From the NCBI RefSeq assembly GCF_900088825.1, contig NZ_LT592171.1, forward strand, positions 666,003-730,002: DNA of 64,000 bases. Reading direction: 5' to 3'. The DNA is from Thiomonas delicata (lineage in GTDB: Bacteria; Pseudomonadota; Gammaproteobacteria; Burkholderiales; Burkholderiaceae_C). The notes beneath the pieces were generated by a model that made no database searches, was not told where the DNA came from, and was given only the letters and a program-made list of their open reading frames with translations. Position numbers and translations under genes: made by a program. Positions 10,224 to 19,964 of the stretch are shown piece after piece. Each line of letters begins with the position of its first letter. Position 1 is the stretch's first letter.

Positions 10224-11218
10224 GCGCGCTCCAGGCTTGCTGTGTCCAGTGCGTCTTCCACGAGCTGCGGACGCATGTGCAGATAGCGCGTGCCGCGCCG
10301 CTTGGCCTCGATGTCGGCATAGATGCTGCCGGCCTGTTCCTCGCTCAGGCCAAGCGCTTGCGCCAGTTCGGCCGCCGGCCTCCGGTGGTTGTGGGCCCAC
10401 AGCGCCAAGTCCATCTGCGCATAGGGCAGGGCGAAATAGAACTCGTCCTGCCCCTGCGGCAGGCTGTAGGTGTCGGTGGTGGGCGGAGCCGTGCAGACGG
10501 CATCGGGCAGACCGAGATGACGGGCCAGCGCGTACACCTGGGTTTTGTAGAGGTGGGCGATGGGTTTGATGTCCGCGGAGCCGTCACCGTTTTTGACGAA
10601 AAAGCCCTGGTCATATTCGAGGCGGTTGGGGGTTCCGAGCACGGCATAGTTGAGGCGATCGGCGTGAAAGTATTCCACGGTCTTGCGGATGCGCTGCTTG
10701 TAATTCGTGGCCGCGACGATTTGCAGATATTCGCGCAGCGCAAGCCGGGCACGCCGGGTGTCCCCATCCGGGCTTTGCACGACGAGTTCGAAGAAATGCA
10801 CCTTGCCCGCCGCGCCCTCGGCGATGACGATCTTGTTCTTCCAGCCGTCGCCATAGGCCGGAAACAGCACCCGGATGGCGTCGTCGCGCCAGCGGTAGCA
10901 GCCGATGGCGGCGAGCGCAGGCGCAATGTTCTCAGTCTCGCAGCGGATGCCGAGTTGCGCCGCCACCTGCGCGCCGAGGTCGGCGCTCGCGGCGCTCGAA
11001 TCCTGCTCGGGCATGAGCAGGCCCAGCACCTTGCCCGGTCCCAGGGCGCGCACGGCAAGCGCGGCGCAGACCGAGCTGTCCACCCCGCCCGACAGGCCGA
11101 CCACCACGCCGCGCTTGTGCATGCCGGCCAAGCTGGCGCGCAGATGCCGGCCGATGCGCTCGACCTCGGCCGCGCAGTCCGTCTCGAACACCGCGAACGA
11201 CAGCGGCGCGCAGGCCAT
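10220..11218 (-). CDS. NadE-like ammonia-dependent NAD synthetase / ATP-pyrophosphatase
   Basis: A 332-residue N-type ATP-pyrophosphatase related to NAD+ synthetase. The ATP loop VVVGLSGGVDSSVCAA lies near residue 40, followed by NAD-synthetase-like segments (YAVLGTPNRLEYDQGFFVKNG, DIKPIAHLYKTQVYALARHL, PPTTDTYSLPQGQDE). It lacks a glutaminase domain, so it would use free ammonia or ammonia from a partner. The operon also holds a glutamine amidotransferase and an ACP. It could therefore amidate an acyl-ACP or a pathway intermediate instead of making NAD; this cannot be decided from sequence. Confidence 0.78.
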   Translation of the reverse strand: MACAPLSFAVFETDCAAEVERIGRHLRASLAGMHKRGVVVGLSGGVDSSVCAALAVRALGPGKVLGLLMPEQDSSAASADLGAQVAAQLGIRCETENIAPALAAIGCYRWRDDAIRVLFPAYGDGWKNKIVIAEGAAGKVHFFELVVQSPDGDTRRARLALREYLQIVAATNYKQRIRKTVEYFHADRLNYAVLGTPNRLEYDQGFFVKNGDGSADIKPIAHLYKTQVYALARHLGLPDAVCTAPPTTDTYSLPQGQDEFYFALPYAQMDLALWAHNHRRPAAELAQALGLSEEQAGSIYADIEAKRRGTRYLHMRPQLVEDALDTASLERA

Positions 11219-11244
11219 GCCTGGGTCCGGGTGTGCCGGGGGGA

Positions 11245-11502
11245 TCAGGCTGCCACCTTTTGCTTGGTCGCCACGTAGGCCTCGATGGCGTTGAGGCTGT
11301 CGAGGTTTTCGGGAACCATTTCGGCGTCGAGCACCTGAATGCCGAAGGTTTCCTCCAGGAACAGGATGAGTTCGAGGATGCCTGTGGAATCGACGATGTG
11401 CAGATCGAGCAGCGAGTCGGCGTCCGTGAACGGCGCGCCGCCCGAGCCCATGATGAAGTTGTCGTCGATGTAGCGCCGGATCTGATTCTTGATGGTTGAC
11501 AT
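11245..11502 (-). CDS. Acyl carrier protein
   Basis: An 85-residue acidic acyl carrier protein with predicted helices. The phosphopantetheine serine is in HIVDSTGILEL (about Ser39); the usual DSL is DST. It lies 54 bp downstream of the acyl ligase and 26 bp upstream of the nadE-like gene, so it is a dedicated ACP probably charged by that ligase. Confidence 0.88.
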   Translation of the reverse strand: MSTIKNQIRRYIDDNFIMGSGGAPFTDADSLLDLHIVDSTGILELILFLEETFGIQVLDAEMVPENLDSLNAIEAYVATKQKVAA

Positions 11503-11556
11503 GGACCTATTCCCCCGTTTGAGACTTGTGCAGGCCTGCTTTCCGAGGCGGCGGCC

Positions 11557-13095
11557 TCAGCGCAGCCCGGTCTTTTTGATCTTGCCGGTATCCGTTCTGG
11601 GCAGCTCGCCCACGAACTCCACGAGTTTCGGCGCCATGAAGCTCTCCATGCGCGCATGGCAATGCTTGATGACGTCGCGTTCGGTGTAGGCGCGGCCAGG
11701 CGCCAGGACGATGAAGGCCTTGACCGCCTGCCCGAGCAGGGCATCGTCCACGCCGACCACGGCCACCTCGATCACGCCGGGCAGCTCGTGCAGGATGTTC
11801 TCGACCTCGCGCGGGCTGACCTTTTCGCCGCGGCTCTTGATGATGTCGTCCTTGCGCGCCACGAAGTAAAGATAGCCTTCGGCGTCGGTGCGGAAGATGT
11901 CGCCCGAATACAGCACCATTTCGCCGGCGATGGGGCCGGGGCGCAGGCGCTCGGCGGTTTCGCGCGGTTTGTTCCAGTAGCCGCGCATCACATGGCTGCC
12001 GCGGATGACCAGTTCGCCGCTGCCGCCGTTGGGCAGGCGCTGGCCGGCCTCGTCCACCAGCCACACCTCTTCGTTGGGCATGCCGCGCCCCACGCTGGTG
12101 GGACGGATGTCGAGCTGATCGGGCGGAAGGTAGGTCACGCGCTTGCATTCGGTGAGGCCGTACATCGAGAACAGCTGCGCCTGCGGGAACAGGCTGCGGA
12201 TACGGCGGATATGCGCCTCGGGCAGGGCGGCGGCCGTATTGGTGATCAGGCGCAGCCGGCGGAGGTCGAAGCTCGCGAGGTTGTCCAGCGCCATGAGCAG
12301 GGCGAACATGGTGGGCACGCCGGGGAAGACCGTGGCGCCTTCGCGCGCCATGGCCTCCAGCACCTTCACCGGGTAGGTGAAGGAGCGCTCCAGCATGACG
12401 GTGGCGCCAAGCTTGAAAGCCATCAGGACCTGGTAGAGGCCGTAGTCGAAGGCCAGGGGCAGGGCGCAGGCGATGACGTCGTCCTCGCGCAGCCCGAGGT
12501 ACTGACTGACCGAGGCCTGGGCCGTGACCATATTGAGGTGGGTGAGCATCACCCCCTTGGGGTGCCCGGTGGACCCCGAGGTGTAGATGATGGCGGCCAG
12601 GTCCAGGTCGATGCAGGCGCTTTCCTCCAGCGGCATGGGGTCGGTTTCGAGCCATGGCGCCGGGTACGGCGTTTCCAGCGCGTACCGATGCTCCAGCGCG
12701 GTGTCGCCCCCCACTATCCAGCAGGTGTGCACGCTCTGGGCTTGCGCCAGCGCCTGGTGCGCCACGGCAGCCAGCGCAGTCTGGGTGATGAGGCCGCTGG
12801 CCTGCGCGTCGTTGAGCATATAGGCCAGCTTGTCGGCCTTGGTCAGGGTGTTGACGGGCATGAACACCGCGCCGACCTGCAGCACGGCGAAGATGGACGC
12901 GACCATCTCCTCGGAGTTGTCGAGGAACAGCGCGACGCGGTCGCCGCGGCGCACCCCGCGTTGCCGCAGGGCCTGGGCCAGCGCGCCGGCCTGGCGGGCA
13001 AGGTCGGCGTAGGTCGTGCGCCGACCTTCGCGCACCAGGGCCGTCTTGGTCGGCAAGCGATTCGCGGACGAGGTGAAGAAGTCGTGAAGCAGCAC
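11557..13095 (-). CDS. AMP-dependent acyl-CoA/acyl-ACP ligase
   Basis: ANL-superfamily ligase of about 512 residues. The AMP/ATP loop is IIYTSGSTGHPKGVML; later come SMYGLTECKRV, YSGDIFRTDAEGYLYFVARKDD and the catalytic lysine near the end in PRTDTGKIKKT. No ATG is well placed; GTG at 13095, next to the N-terminal LLHDFF, is the likely start. Together with the amidotransferase and ACP it resembles the acyl-ligase/ACP/amidotransferase set seen in exosortase-A-associated polysaccharide loci. No exosortase lies in this window. Confidence 0.82.
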   Translation of the reverse strand: MLLHDFFTSSANRLPTKTALVREGRRTTYADLARQAGALAQALRQRGVRRGDRVALFLDNSEEMVASIFAVLQVGAVFMPVNTLTKADKLAYMLNDAQASGLITQTALAAVAHQALAQAQSVHTCWIVGGDTALEHRYALETPYPAPWLETDPMPLEESACIDLDLAAIIYTSGSTGHPKGVMLTHLNMVTAQASVSQYLGLREDDVIACALPLAFDYGLYQVLMAFKLGATVMLERSFTYPVKVLEAMAREGATVFPGVPTMFALLMALDNLASFDLRRLRLITNTAAALPEAHIRRIRSLFPQAQLFSMYGLTECKRVTYLPPDQLDIRPTSVGRGMPNEEVWLVDEAGQRLPNGGSGELVIRGSHVMRGYWNKPRETAERLRPGPIAGEMVLYSGDIFRTDAEGYLYFVARKDDIIKSRGEKVSPREVENILHELPGVIEVAVVGVDDALLGQAVKAFIVLAPGRAYTERDVIKHCHARMESFMAPKLVEFVGELPRTDTGKIKKTGLR

Positions 13096-13132
13096 GGCAG
13101 TTGACAGGCGGATTTCAGATCGTGTTTCAAGC

Positions 13133-15091
13133 TTACGGTCCGGCCAGTATGGCGTCTTCCCGTGCTTGCGGGGTTGCCGCCGCGATGAACTGCGCATGCA
13201 GCAGCATGGTGGAGAGAATGCCGACGAAGGCCATGTTGTCACCGAACCCGATGGCCCGGCCGGCCCGGCACTTGTCCACCAGCTTGGTGACCGCAGCCGG
13301 GTCGAAGTAGCCGGCATCGGCAATCGATGACGGGCTCAGCAATGCCGCGGCGTCGTCGACCGGCCTGCCTCGTTCGAAAAAGCTCTGGCTGTCGGGTGCG
13401 CGGTAAGGCTGTTTGGTCCGGACGCGGATGGATTCGGGCAGCAGCCCGGCCATGGCGCGCTTGAGCAGCCATTTTTCGGTCAGGCCCATGAGCTTGTAGC
13501 GCGGCGGCAGTCGGTTGGCGAAAGCGATGAGGCGGTGGTCCAGGAACGGGAAGCGACCCTCGACGGAATGCGCCATCGCCATGCGATCGCCCTGGGAGCA
13601 CAGCAGATAGCCCGACATCAGGGTGCGGGCCTCGATGTATTGGTCCTGGCACAGCGGAGCCCAGCGCGCAAACTCGGGCGGCAGCTGCGCGGCGAGGGGC
13701 TGCAGGGCGCCCCAGCCCGCCAGGCGCTCGCGTACCTGGGGCGAGAAAAACTGCCATGTGCGCCGGGTCGTGGTCCAGCGCGGCAGATGGCCGAAGCCGG
13801 GTTCGCCGAGGTGCTGCGCGCCGTCGGCGAAGAAACGCTGGGCGAGGGCGCGGCTGGCCGCGGGGGAGTGCTTGAGGTAGGGGTAAAGGCGGTCGAGCAG
13901 GGCGCCGCGCCAGGCCGAGCGCGGCTGGCGCGCCATGAAGCGCCGCACGCGCGCCTCCTTGAACAGGTCGTAGCCGCCGAACACTTCGTCGGCTCCCTCG
14001 CCGGTGAGCACCACCTTGTAGCCGGCATCGCGGACATGGCCTGACAGCAGCATCAGCGGAGCCAGCGCGGTGCGCAGGATGGGTGTCTCGGCATGCCAGA
14101 TGGCGCGGGCGAAAGCCGCGGCGATGTCGCCCTGCTTGCAGCGCAGCGAGGTGTGCTCGCAGCCGAGGTGGTCGACCAGCACCTTCTGCTCGGCGCTTTC
14201 GTCGAACTCGGGGTCGTCGAAGGTGAGCGAAAACGTGCGCAGCGGCGTGTCGGTGTAGCGCCGGATCAGCGTGGCGACGATGGACGAATCGAGCCCGCCG
14301 CTCAGATAGGCCCCCACCGGCACGTCGGCGCGCAGTTGCAGGCGCACGCAATCAATCAGCAGTTCGCGCAGCGCTTCGGCGGCCTCGTCCGCGCTGGCGT
14401 AGGGTTCGCCGGGCTCGGTCGGGAAACTCCAGTCCCAGTAGCGCCAGGTGCGCTCGCCTGCGGCGTCGACCGCCATGCATTCCCCCGGCCCCAGGCTTTG
14501 AATGCCTTCGAACACGGCATGCGGCGACAGCGGCGCCCAATAGGTGAAAAGCTCGCCCAGCGCCTGCACGTCCAGGCGTCGCGGCACGTCGGGCAGCGCG
14601 AACAGCGCCTTCACCTCGGAGGCGAACGCCAGTCGTCCGCCGACGCGCGTGTGGAACAGCGGCCGGATGCCGACGCGGTCGCGGGCCAGCAGCAGGCGCT
14701 GGCGTCGTGCGTCCCACAGCGCGATGGCGAACTGGCCGTTGAGGTGCTGCACGAAGTCGTCGCCGTGCTGCTCGTACAGATGCACGATGACCTCGGTGTC
14801 CGAGCGCGTGGCGAAGCGATGGCCCTGAGCCTGGAGTTCGCGACGCAATTCCACATGGTTGAAGATCTCGCCGTTGAACGTGACCCAGATATCGCCGTTT
14901 TCGTTGCACAGCGGCTGGGCTCCGCCTTCCAGGTCGATGATGCTCAGCCGTGCGTGTCCAAGAACGACGGGGCCGTCGCGGTGAAAGCCGCGGCCGTCGG
15001 GGCCGCGATGGCGCAAGCGGCCGATCATGGCCTGCACCTCGGCCAACGCGGGCGGGTGTCGAAAGCTCAGGATTCCCGCGATGCCGCACAT
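13133..15091 (-). CDS. Asparagine synthetase-like glutamine amidotransferase
   Basis: Class-II glutamine amidotransferase of 652 residues. The N-terminal nucleophile is Cys2 in MCGIAGILSF, with RLSIIDLEGGAQP and NGEIFNHVELR. The C-terminal ATP-pyrophosphatase domain has AYLSGGLDSSIVATL and TGEGADEVFGGYDLF. This is the architecture of AsnB, but the operon (ligase, ACP, NadE-like protein, methyltransferase, GNAT) suggests amide formation on a pathway intermediate. The gene heads the operon; the ligase starts about 38 bp downstream. Confidence 0.85.
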   Translation of the reverse strand: MCGIAGILSFRHPPALAEVQAMIGRLRHRGPDGRGFHRDGPVVLGHARLSIIDLEGGAQPLCNENGDIWVTFNGEIFNHVELRRELQAQGHRFATRSDTEVIVHLYEQHGDDFVQHLNGQFAIALWDARRQRLLLARDRVGIRPLFHTRVGGRLAFASEVKALFALPDVPRRLDVQALGELFTYWAPLSPHAVFEGIQSLGPGECMAVDAAGERTWRYWDWSFPTEPGEPYASADEAAEALRELLIDCVRLQLRADVPVGAYLSGGLDSSIVATLIRRYTDTPLRTFSLTFDDPEFDESAEQKVLVDHLGCEHTSLRCKQGDIAAAFARAIWHAETPILRTALAPLMLLSGHVRDAGYKVVLTGEGADEVFGGYDLFKEARVRRFMARQPRSAWRGALLDRLYPYLKHSPAASRALAQRFFADGAQHLGEPGFGHLPRWTTTRRTWQFFSPQVRERLAGWGALQPLAAQLPPEFARWAPLCQDQYIEARTLMSGYLLCSQGDRMAMAHSVEGRFPFLDHRLIAFANRLPPRYKLMGLTEKWLLKRAMAGLLPESIRVRTKQPYRAPDSQSFFERGRPVDDAAALLSPSSIADAGYFDPAAVTKLVDKCRAGRAIGFGDNMAFVGILSTMLLHAQFIAAATPQAREDAILAGP

Positions 15092-15289
15092 GCGCGCTCA
15101 GACCTTTCACGTGGAGTTGGACAGCCCCATGCTAGAGGCCGGCCGGATGGGCCGCATCCCCTGTTCGCGGACGCAGGGCAAAGTCTGGCAGCCGGGTTTA
15201 CCTTTGCTTACGCGCCGAAGGCCTTGTCGCGCGGTTCGGCGGCCTCACAATCGTGCAATCCTCCCAGTTCTCATGCACGACACCACACC

Positions 15290-15736
15290 ATGGACATTCA
15301 AACGATCGACCAGCTCTACCAGCAGTTGCAGTCACAGGATCAGACCATCGCCCAGGAACTGCAGACGCTTGCCGGCAAGCTGCAGGCGGCTTCGCAGGGC
15401 GGCAACACCGATGCGCGCGAATGGTTGCTCGACCTGCGCGAGGTGGCGCTTGCGGTGCAGGCGCAACAGCAGCAGATGAACCAGCTGCTGCAGGCCATCC
15501 ACGCCATGTGGCAGAACGAACAGAACCAGTTGAGTTCGTCGCAGTCCATGCCCGTGGCGGCCCAGCCGGGCTATATGCCGCAGGGCATGGGGCAGGCGCC
15601 GGCCTATGGAAGGGCGGCAGGCGGGGGCGGGCTGATGGGCGCGCTGGGGGGGTTCCTCAACTCAGGCTTCGGTCAGGCGATGGAAATGGGGGCCGGCATC
15701 GGTCTGGGCGAGGACTTGATCAACAAGATTTTCTGA
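15290..15736 (+). CDS. Conserved small protein with Q-rich coiled-coil and glycine-rich C-terminus
   Basis: A 148-residue protein of unknown function. The first 80 residues are helical and glutamine-rich with heptad spacing (QLYQQLQSQDQTIAQEL, VQAQQQQMNQLLQAIHAMW). A Pro/Met/Gly linker follows, then a glycine-rich hydrophobic end (GGGGLMGALGGFLNSGFGQ, GAGIGLGEDLINKIF) that could associate with membranes. The start at 15290 was chosen as the first ATG of the protein-like part. The gene stands alone between the divergent amidotransferase operon and the convergent moeA. Confidence 0.6.
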   Translation: MDIQTIDQLYQQLQSQDQTIAQELQTLAGKLQAASQGGNTDAREWLLDLREVALAVQAQQQQMNQLLQAIHAMWQNEQNQLSSSQSMPVAAQPGYMPQGMGQAPAYGRAAGGGGLMGALGGFLNSGFGQAMEMGAGIGLGEDLINKIF

Positions 15737-15795
15737 ACGGTCGCCCCCGGCCGGGTTGGGAGCGCCGCCAGGAGGCAAACGTGCGGCCTGCGGCG

Positions 15796-16432
15796 CTACA
15801 CCAAGCCTTCGAACGGCAAGAAATCCACCAACTCGCCGGCCTGCACGCTGCCCTGTTCGTGGTGCAGCACGATGAAGCCGTCGGCCCGGCTCATGGAGCG
15901 CAGGATGCCGGAGCCCTGGTCGCCGGTGGTGCGCGTGGCCAGGCGCCCGTCGGGCAGACGTTCGAGCACGGCGCGCTGGTATTCGGTGCGCCCGGGACGC
16001 TTGCGCAACGTGGTCTGCGCGACCACGCTCAGCAGCGGCAGGGGCTGCATCTGCGCCCCCATCATGTGCAAGAGGGCCTCGCGCACGAAGTGGTAGAAGG
16101 TCACCATCACGGCCACCGGGTTGCCGGGCAGGCCGAACAGCATGGCGCCGTGGCCCGCGCTTTCGATGCGGCCGAAGGCCATGGGCCGGCCTGGGCGCAT
16201 GGCGATGCGCCAGAACACCACGTCGCCCAGCGAGGCCATGACCGCACGCATATGGTCGGCTTCGCCCACGCTGACGCCGCCAGAGGTGATGACGGCGTCG
16301 GCGTTTTCGCAGGCCTGGCGCAGCGCCGTTTCGAGGGCGGCGGGGTCGTCGCGCACCACGCCCAGGTCGAGCACTTCGCAGCCCAGGCGGGTGAGCATGG
16401 CCCAGAGGGTGTAGCGGTTGCTGTCGTAGACG
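15796..16432 (-). repeat. moeA duplicate tract, chromosomal copy
   Basis: The 3' half of moeA copy 1. It encodes exactly the same residues as 57481-58117 in copy 2 over the same length (637 bp), in opposite orientation. The two differ only at a few synonymous sites near each end, with an apparently identical core of about 461 bp. Confidence 0.85.
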
Positions 16433-17100
16433 CAGCCTTCGTCCAGCGCCTCGCCTATGGAGCGCAGCTCGTCGCCGCTGGAGAGAAAGGCCACGCGCAG
16501 CCGGCGCCACACCATGACCTCGGCCTGTCCGAGCGAGGCGATGAGCCCGATGTCGGCCGGGCGCAGCAGTTTGCCGGCGCGCAGCGCTGGCTCACCTGCG
16601 CGCAGGTCTTCGCCGCGCTTGCGGCGGTTGTCGCCGAGTTTGAGCACGCCGGCGGGGATGCGTACCTGGTCGCCCTCGATCCGGCAGAACTCCTGCGGCA
16701 CCACGGTGTCGCAGCCGGCCGGCATGACCGCGCCGGTCATGATGCGCACGCAGCATCCGGGAGGCACGTCGCCGCGGAACTCGTGTCCCGCCAGGCCGGT
16801 GCCGATCCTACGCAGCGCGGCCGAGCCATCGGCTGCGAGGTCGGCTCCGCGCAGGGCGTAGCCGTCCATGCCGGCGTTGTCGTGCGCCGGCACGTCCTGC
16901 GGGGCGATCACGTCCTCGGCCAGCACCCGCCCGAGCGCGGCGCGCAGGTCCACGCGCTCCGCGACCCGAAGAGGTTGCACGAAGCGGCGGATGACTTCCT
17001 GCACCCGGCTCACGGGCAGGGCATTGGGGTCGTAGCCGGCGACGCAACTGACGATCTGGGCCAGATCGGGGGCGAGTTCGGAAGTCGTGGGCGTGTTCAT
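15796..17100 (-). CDS. moeA: Molybdopterin molybdotransferase MoeA, copy 1
   Basis: Inserts molybdate into adenylated molybdopterin. The protein has 434 residues with the normal MoeA landmarks: DVPAHDNAGMDGYALR, GAVMPAGCDTVVPQE, ITSGGVSVGEAD and FGLPGNPVAVMVTFY. Its start overlaps the mobA stop as ATGA. The last ~211 residues are identical to the second MoeA (56822-58117), while the N-terminal half has diverged; about 461 bp appear identical at DNA level, pointing to recent gene conversion. Third gene of a moaA-mobA-moeA cluster. Confidence 0.95.
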   Translation of the reverse strand: MNTPTTSELAPDLAQIVSCVAGYDPNALPVSRVQEVIRRFVQPLRVAERVDLRAALGRVLAEDVIAPQDVPAHDNAGMDGYALRGADLAADGSAALRRIGTGLAGHEFRGDVPPGCCVRIMTGAVMPAGCDTVVPQEFCRIEGDQVRIPAGVLKLGDNRRKRGEDLRAGEPALRAGKLLRPADIGLIASLGQAEVMVWRRLRVAFLSSGDELRSIGEALDEGCVYDSNRYTLWAMLTRLGCEVLDLGVVRDDPAALETALRQACENADAVITSGGVSVGEADHMRAVMASLGDVVFWRIAMRPGRPMAFGRIESAGHGAMLFGLPGNPVAVMVTFYHFVREALLHMMGAQMQPLPLLSVVAQTTLRKRPGRTEYQRAVLERLPDGRLATRTTGDQGSGILRSMSRADGFIVLHHEQGSVQAGELVDFLPFEGLV

Positions 17101-17720
17101 GATCGGGTCTTCGCGGGGTGCGCCCCGGAGCCTTCCAGGGCCTGCAACTCGGGCAGGGAGTTGACGTTCTCGAAATCCCGGGGTTCGTCGAAATCGACGC
17201 TGACTGTGTGCAGGGTGCCGGTCCAGGCGTCGATCTTGCTGCCGCCCGCGGCGAGGAAGGCTTTCAGGCTTTCGAGCAGGTCGGCGCGCAGCAGACAGAA
17301 CACGGGTTGGGTGCGCCCGCCCACGCGCGCCATCGCCGCTTGCGCCGACGCCGATCGCAGCCCCGCGGCGAGGCGCTGGGCGAGGTCGGCCGGAAACAGC
17401 GGGCAGTCGCACGGCACGGTGAGCAGATAGGGCGTGCGGCAATGGTCCAGCCCGGCGGCGAATCCGGCCAGAGGGCCGGCATAGACCTGCGGTTCGGCGT
17501 CGGGCCAGACCGGCACACCGAAGGCTTGGTAGGCGGGGATGTTGCGGTTGGCGTTGATCATCACGCCGCCGACTTGGGGCTGCAGACGCTGCAGTGCGTG
17601 CATTGCCAGCGGCTGGCCGCGAAACGGCTGCAGGCCCTTGTCGACGCCGCCCATGCGCGAGCCGCGGCCGCCGGCCAGGATCAAGCCGGTGATGGCGCTG
17701 CGCGGCATGGTTTCGGGCAT
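17097..17720 (-). CDS. mobA: Molybdenum cofactor guanylyltransferase MobA
   Basis: Attaches GMP to the molybdenum cofactor to give the guanine-dinucleotide form used by DMSO-reductase-family enzymes such as arsenite oxidase. The protein has about 207 residues. The nucleotidyltransferase loop GLILAGGRGSRMGGVDKGL is at the start, followed by YLLTVPCDCPLFP. Candidate starts are 17720 (chosen), 17708 and 17762; none has a clear ribosome binding site. The stop overlaps the moeA start by 4 bp. Confidence 0.92.
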   Translation of the reverse strand: MPETMPRSAITGLILAGGRGSRMGGVDKGLQPFRGQPLAMHALQRLQPQVGGVMINANRNIPAYQAFGVPVWPDAEPQVYAGPLAGFAAGLDHCRTPYLLTVPCDCPLFPADLAQRLAAGLRSASAQAAMARVGGRTQPVFCLLRADLLESLKAFLAAGGSKIDAWTGTLHTVSVDFDEPRDFENVNSLPELQALEGSGAHPAKTRS

Positions 17721-17784
17721 GGGGAGGAATTCGGTGGCAAGGGGTTGGCGGCGTGAGGGCATGCGGGCGCCGGGGCGCGCGACC

Positions 17785-18924
17785 TTAGCCGCCGATGTAG
17801 GACATCTCCACCTTGCGCTCGGCGCGCAGGGCCGCGGCGGCCTCGGTGCCACGCAACTCGGAGTAACGGTCGTCGCGCCGGCTCCAGACCTGTGCCAGGG
17901 CCGCGCGCAGGTCGGCGTCGTCCACGACGGGCTTCAAGCCCGCTTGCGGGTCGCCGCGCAACAGGGCGCGCAGGTCGTGGCCGTGGGTGGCGAACAGGCA
18001 GAGATAGAGCTTGCCTTCCATCGACAGCCTGGCGCGGTTGCAGTCGCGGCAGAAGGCGCGGGTGACGCTGGAGATGGCGCCGATCTCGAGGCTGCCGTCG
18101 TCGAGCAGCCAGCGCTCGGCGGTTTCGCCGGGCGCCGTCGGGTCCAGCGGATGCAGGGGGTGGCTGGCCGCGATGCGCTGGATGAGTTCGGCCGACGGCA
18201 CGACCTGGTCCATGCGCCAGCCGTTGGTGTTGCCCACGTCCATGAATTCGATGAAGCGCAGCACGACGCCGCTGCCGCGGAAGTGCTCGATCATGGGCAG
18301 CAGCTGGTCGTCGTTGACGCCGCGCTGCACCACCATGTTCACCTTCACCGGGGCGAGGCCGGCGGCCTGCGCCTCGGCAATGCCGTCCAGCACCGTGCGC
18401 ACCGGAAAATCCACGTCGTTCATGCGCCGGAACACGCGGTCGTCCAGGGCGTCCAGGCTGACGGTGATGCGGTTCAGCCCGGCGGCCTTCAGCGCCCTGG
18501 CCTTGCGCGCCAGGATGGAGGCATTGGTGGTCATGGTCAGCTCCACCGGGTCGCCCTCGGGGGTGCGGATCGCGGCCAGCATGGCGACGAGATCCTCCAC
18601 CCCCTTGCGCAGCAGCGGCTCGCCGCCCGTGATGCGCAGCTTGCGCACGCCCAGTTGCACGAACACGCGCGCCAGGCGGTCGATTTCCTCGAAGCGCAGC
18701 AGATCGGCGTGCCGCAGGAATTCGTAGTGCGCATCGAACACGTCCTTCGGCATGCAGTAGGTGCAGCGGAAATTGCAGCGGTCGGTGATCGAAATGCGCA
18801 GGTCGTGCAGCGGCCGGCCTAGACGGTCGGCCAGCAAGCCGGCTGGGGCTGGGCCCTGCTGCGGAATCTCCGGAACGCTGGACGCGTAGCGGTGGTCGAC
18901 GATGGGTATGGTGCGCTCGGACAT
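17785..18924 (-). CDS. moaA: GTP 3',8-cyclase MoaA, copy 1
   Basis: Radical-SAM enzyme that starts molybdopterin synthesis from GTP. The protein has 379 residues: the radical-SAM motif [10 protein letters not shown] near residue 52, [11 protein letters not shown], the C-terminal second cluster motif ([19 protein letters not shown]), and the essential terminal Gly-Gly (MSYIGG). It heads the moaA-mobA-moeA cluster. A close paralogue sits in the aio operon (55681-56817). Confidence 0.95.
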   Translation of the reverse strand: MSERTIPIVDHRYASSVPEIPQQGPAPAGLLADRLGRPLHDLRISITDRCNFRCTYCMPKDVFDAHYEFLRHADLLRFEEIDRLARVFVQLGVRKLRITGGEPLLRKGVEDLVAMLAAIRTPEGDPVELTMTTNASILARKARALKAAGLNRITVSLDALDDRVFRRMNDVDFPVRTVLDGIAEAQAAGLAPVKVNMVVQRGVNDDQLLPMIEHFRGSGVVLRFIEFMDVGNTNGWRMDQVVPSAELIQRIAASHPLHPLDPTAPGETAERWLLDDGSLEIGAISSVTRAFCRDCNRARLSMEGKLYLCLFATHGHDLRALLRGDPQAGLKPVVDDADLRAALAQVWSRRDDRYSELRGTEAAAALRAERKVEMSYIGG

Positions 18925-19105
18925 GGTGCCATTATCGGCAAAGCGCGCCGCCGTGTCGGGCGTGTGATCAATGCGGTCGCAGTCGGCCGCGTCTTCCCGC
19001 GTGTGTCGGCGCGTTGTTGCGCCGCGGCATCGCTCGTACTATCTGCGGCATGCCGCCGCCGGGCCCTGTCGCCCGACTGTGCCGATAACCCTAGAGACGA
19101 GAGAC

Positions 19106-19888
19106 ATGGCTTACACAATTGATTTGGCCGGCCGCGTGGCCCTGGTGACGGGTGCGTCCAGCGGCCTGGGTTGGCAATTCGCACGCGTGCTGGCGCAGGC
19201 TGGAGCCGGCGTGGTCCTGACGGGGCGCCGCATCGAGCGGCTGAAGGAATTGCGTGCCCTCATCGAAGCCGAGGGGGGCGACGCGCACGTCGTGCGGCTC
19301 GACGTCACCGACAACGCCAGCATCGGCAGCGCGGTGGCGCACGCCGAGACCGAGATGGGCAATATCGACATCCTGGTGAACAACGCGGGCATGTCGGTGG
19401 CGCGCAAGCTCACCGACATCACGCCCGACGACTACGACGCCATATTCGAGACCAACACGCGCGGCGCCTTCTTCGTCGCCCAGGAAGTGGCCAAGCGCAT
19501 GATCGCGCGCTCGCAGGGTGCGGCGCCGGGCACCTGGGCCGGCGGGCGCATCATCAACATCGCTTCCATGGCGGGCTTGCGCGTGCTGCCGCAGATCGGC
19601 GTGTATGCGATGAGCAAGGCCGCCGTGGTGCACATGACGCGGGCGATGGCGCTGGAATGGGGACGCTACGGCATCAACACCAACGCCATCTGCCCCGGTT
19701 ACATCGACACCGAGATCAACCATGGCCACTGGGGCACCGAAGCGGGCCAGAAGCTGGTGCAGATGCTGCCGCGCAAGCGCGTGGGCAAACCCGAAGACCT
19801 GGACGCCGTGCTGCTGATGCTGGCCAGCGGCCAGAGCCATTTCGTCAACGGCGCGGTGATCGCCGCCGACGACGGCTTCGGCGTGTAA
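19106..19888 (+). CDS. Short-chain dehydrogenase/reductase
   Basis: NAD(P)-dependent SDR of 260 residues. Visible are TGASSGLGWQFA (cofactor loop), LVNNAGMSVA, the catalytic Ser in IINIASMAG, Tyr-x3-Lys in VYAMSKAAVV, and NAICPGYIDTE. The start at 19106 follows a purine-rich GAGACGAGAG sequence; an earlier in-frame start would add a stretch without SDR sequence. Next to a thioesterase and an acetoacetyl-CoA synthetase it may reduce a 3-oxoacyl substrate, but its substrate is unknown. Confidence 0.85.
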   Translation: MAYTIDLAGRVALVTGASSGLGWQFARVLAQAGAGVVLTGRRIERLKELRALIEAEGGDAHVVRLDVTDNASIGSAVAHAETEMGNIDILVNNAGMSVARKLTDITPDDYDAIFETNTRGAFFVAQEVAKRMIARSQGAAPGTWAGGRIINIASMAGLRVLPQIGVYAMSKAAVVHMTRAMALEWGRYGINTNAICPGYIDTEINHGHWGTEAGQKLVQMLPRKRVGKPEDLDAVLLMLASGQSHFVNGAVIAADDGFGV

Positions 19889-19964
19889 TCCAGTCTTGCC
19901 GGGCACAGGGCACGTCATCAATCCTTTTTTCAGACCGGCTCGCGCCGCGCACAACATCTTCGCT

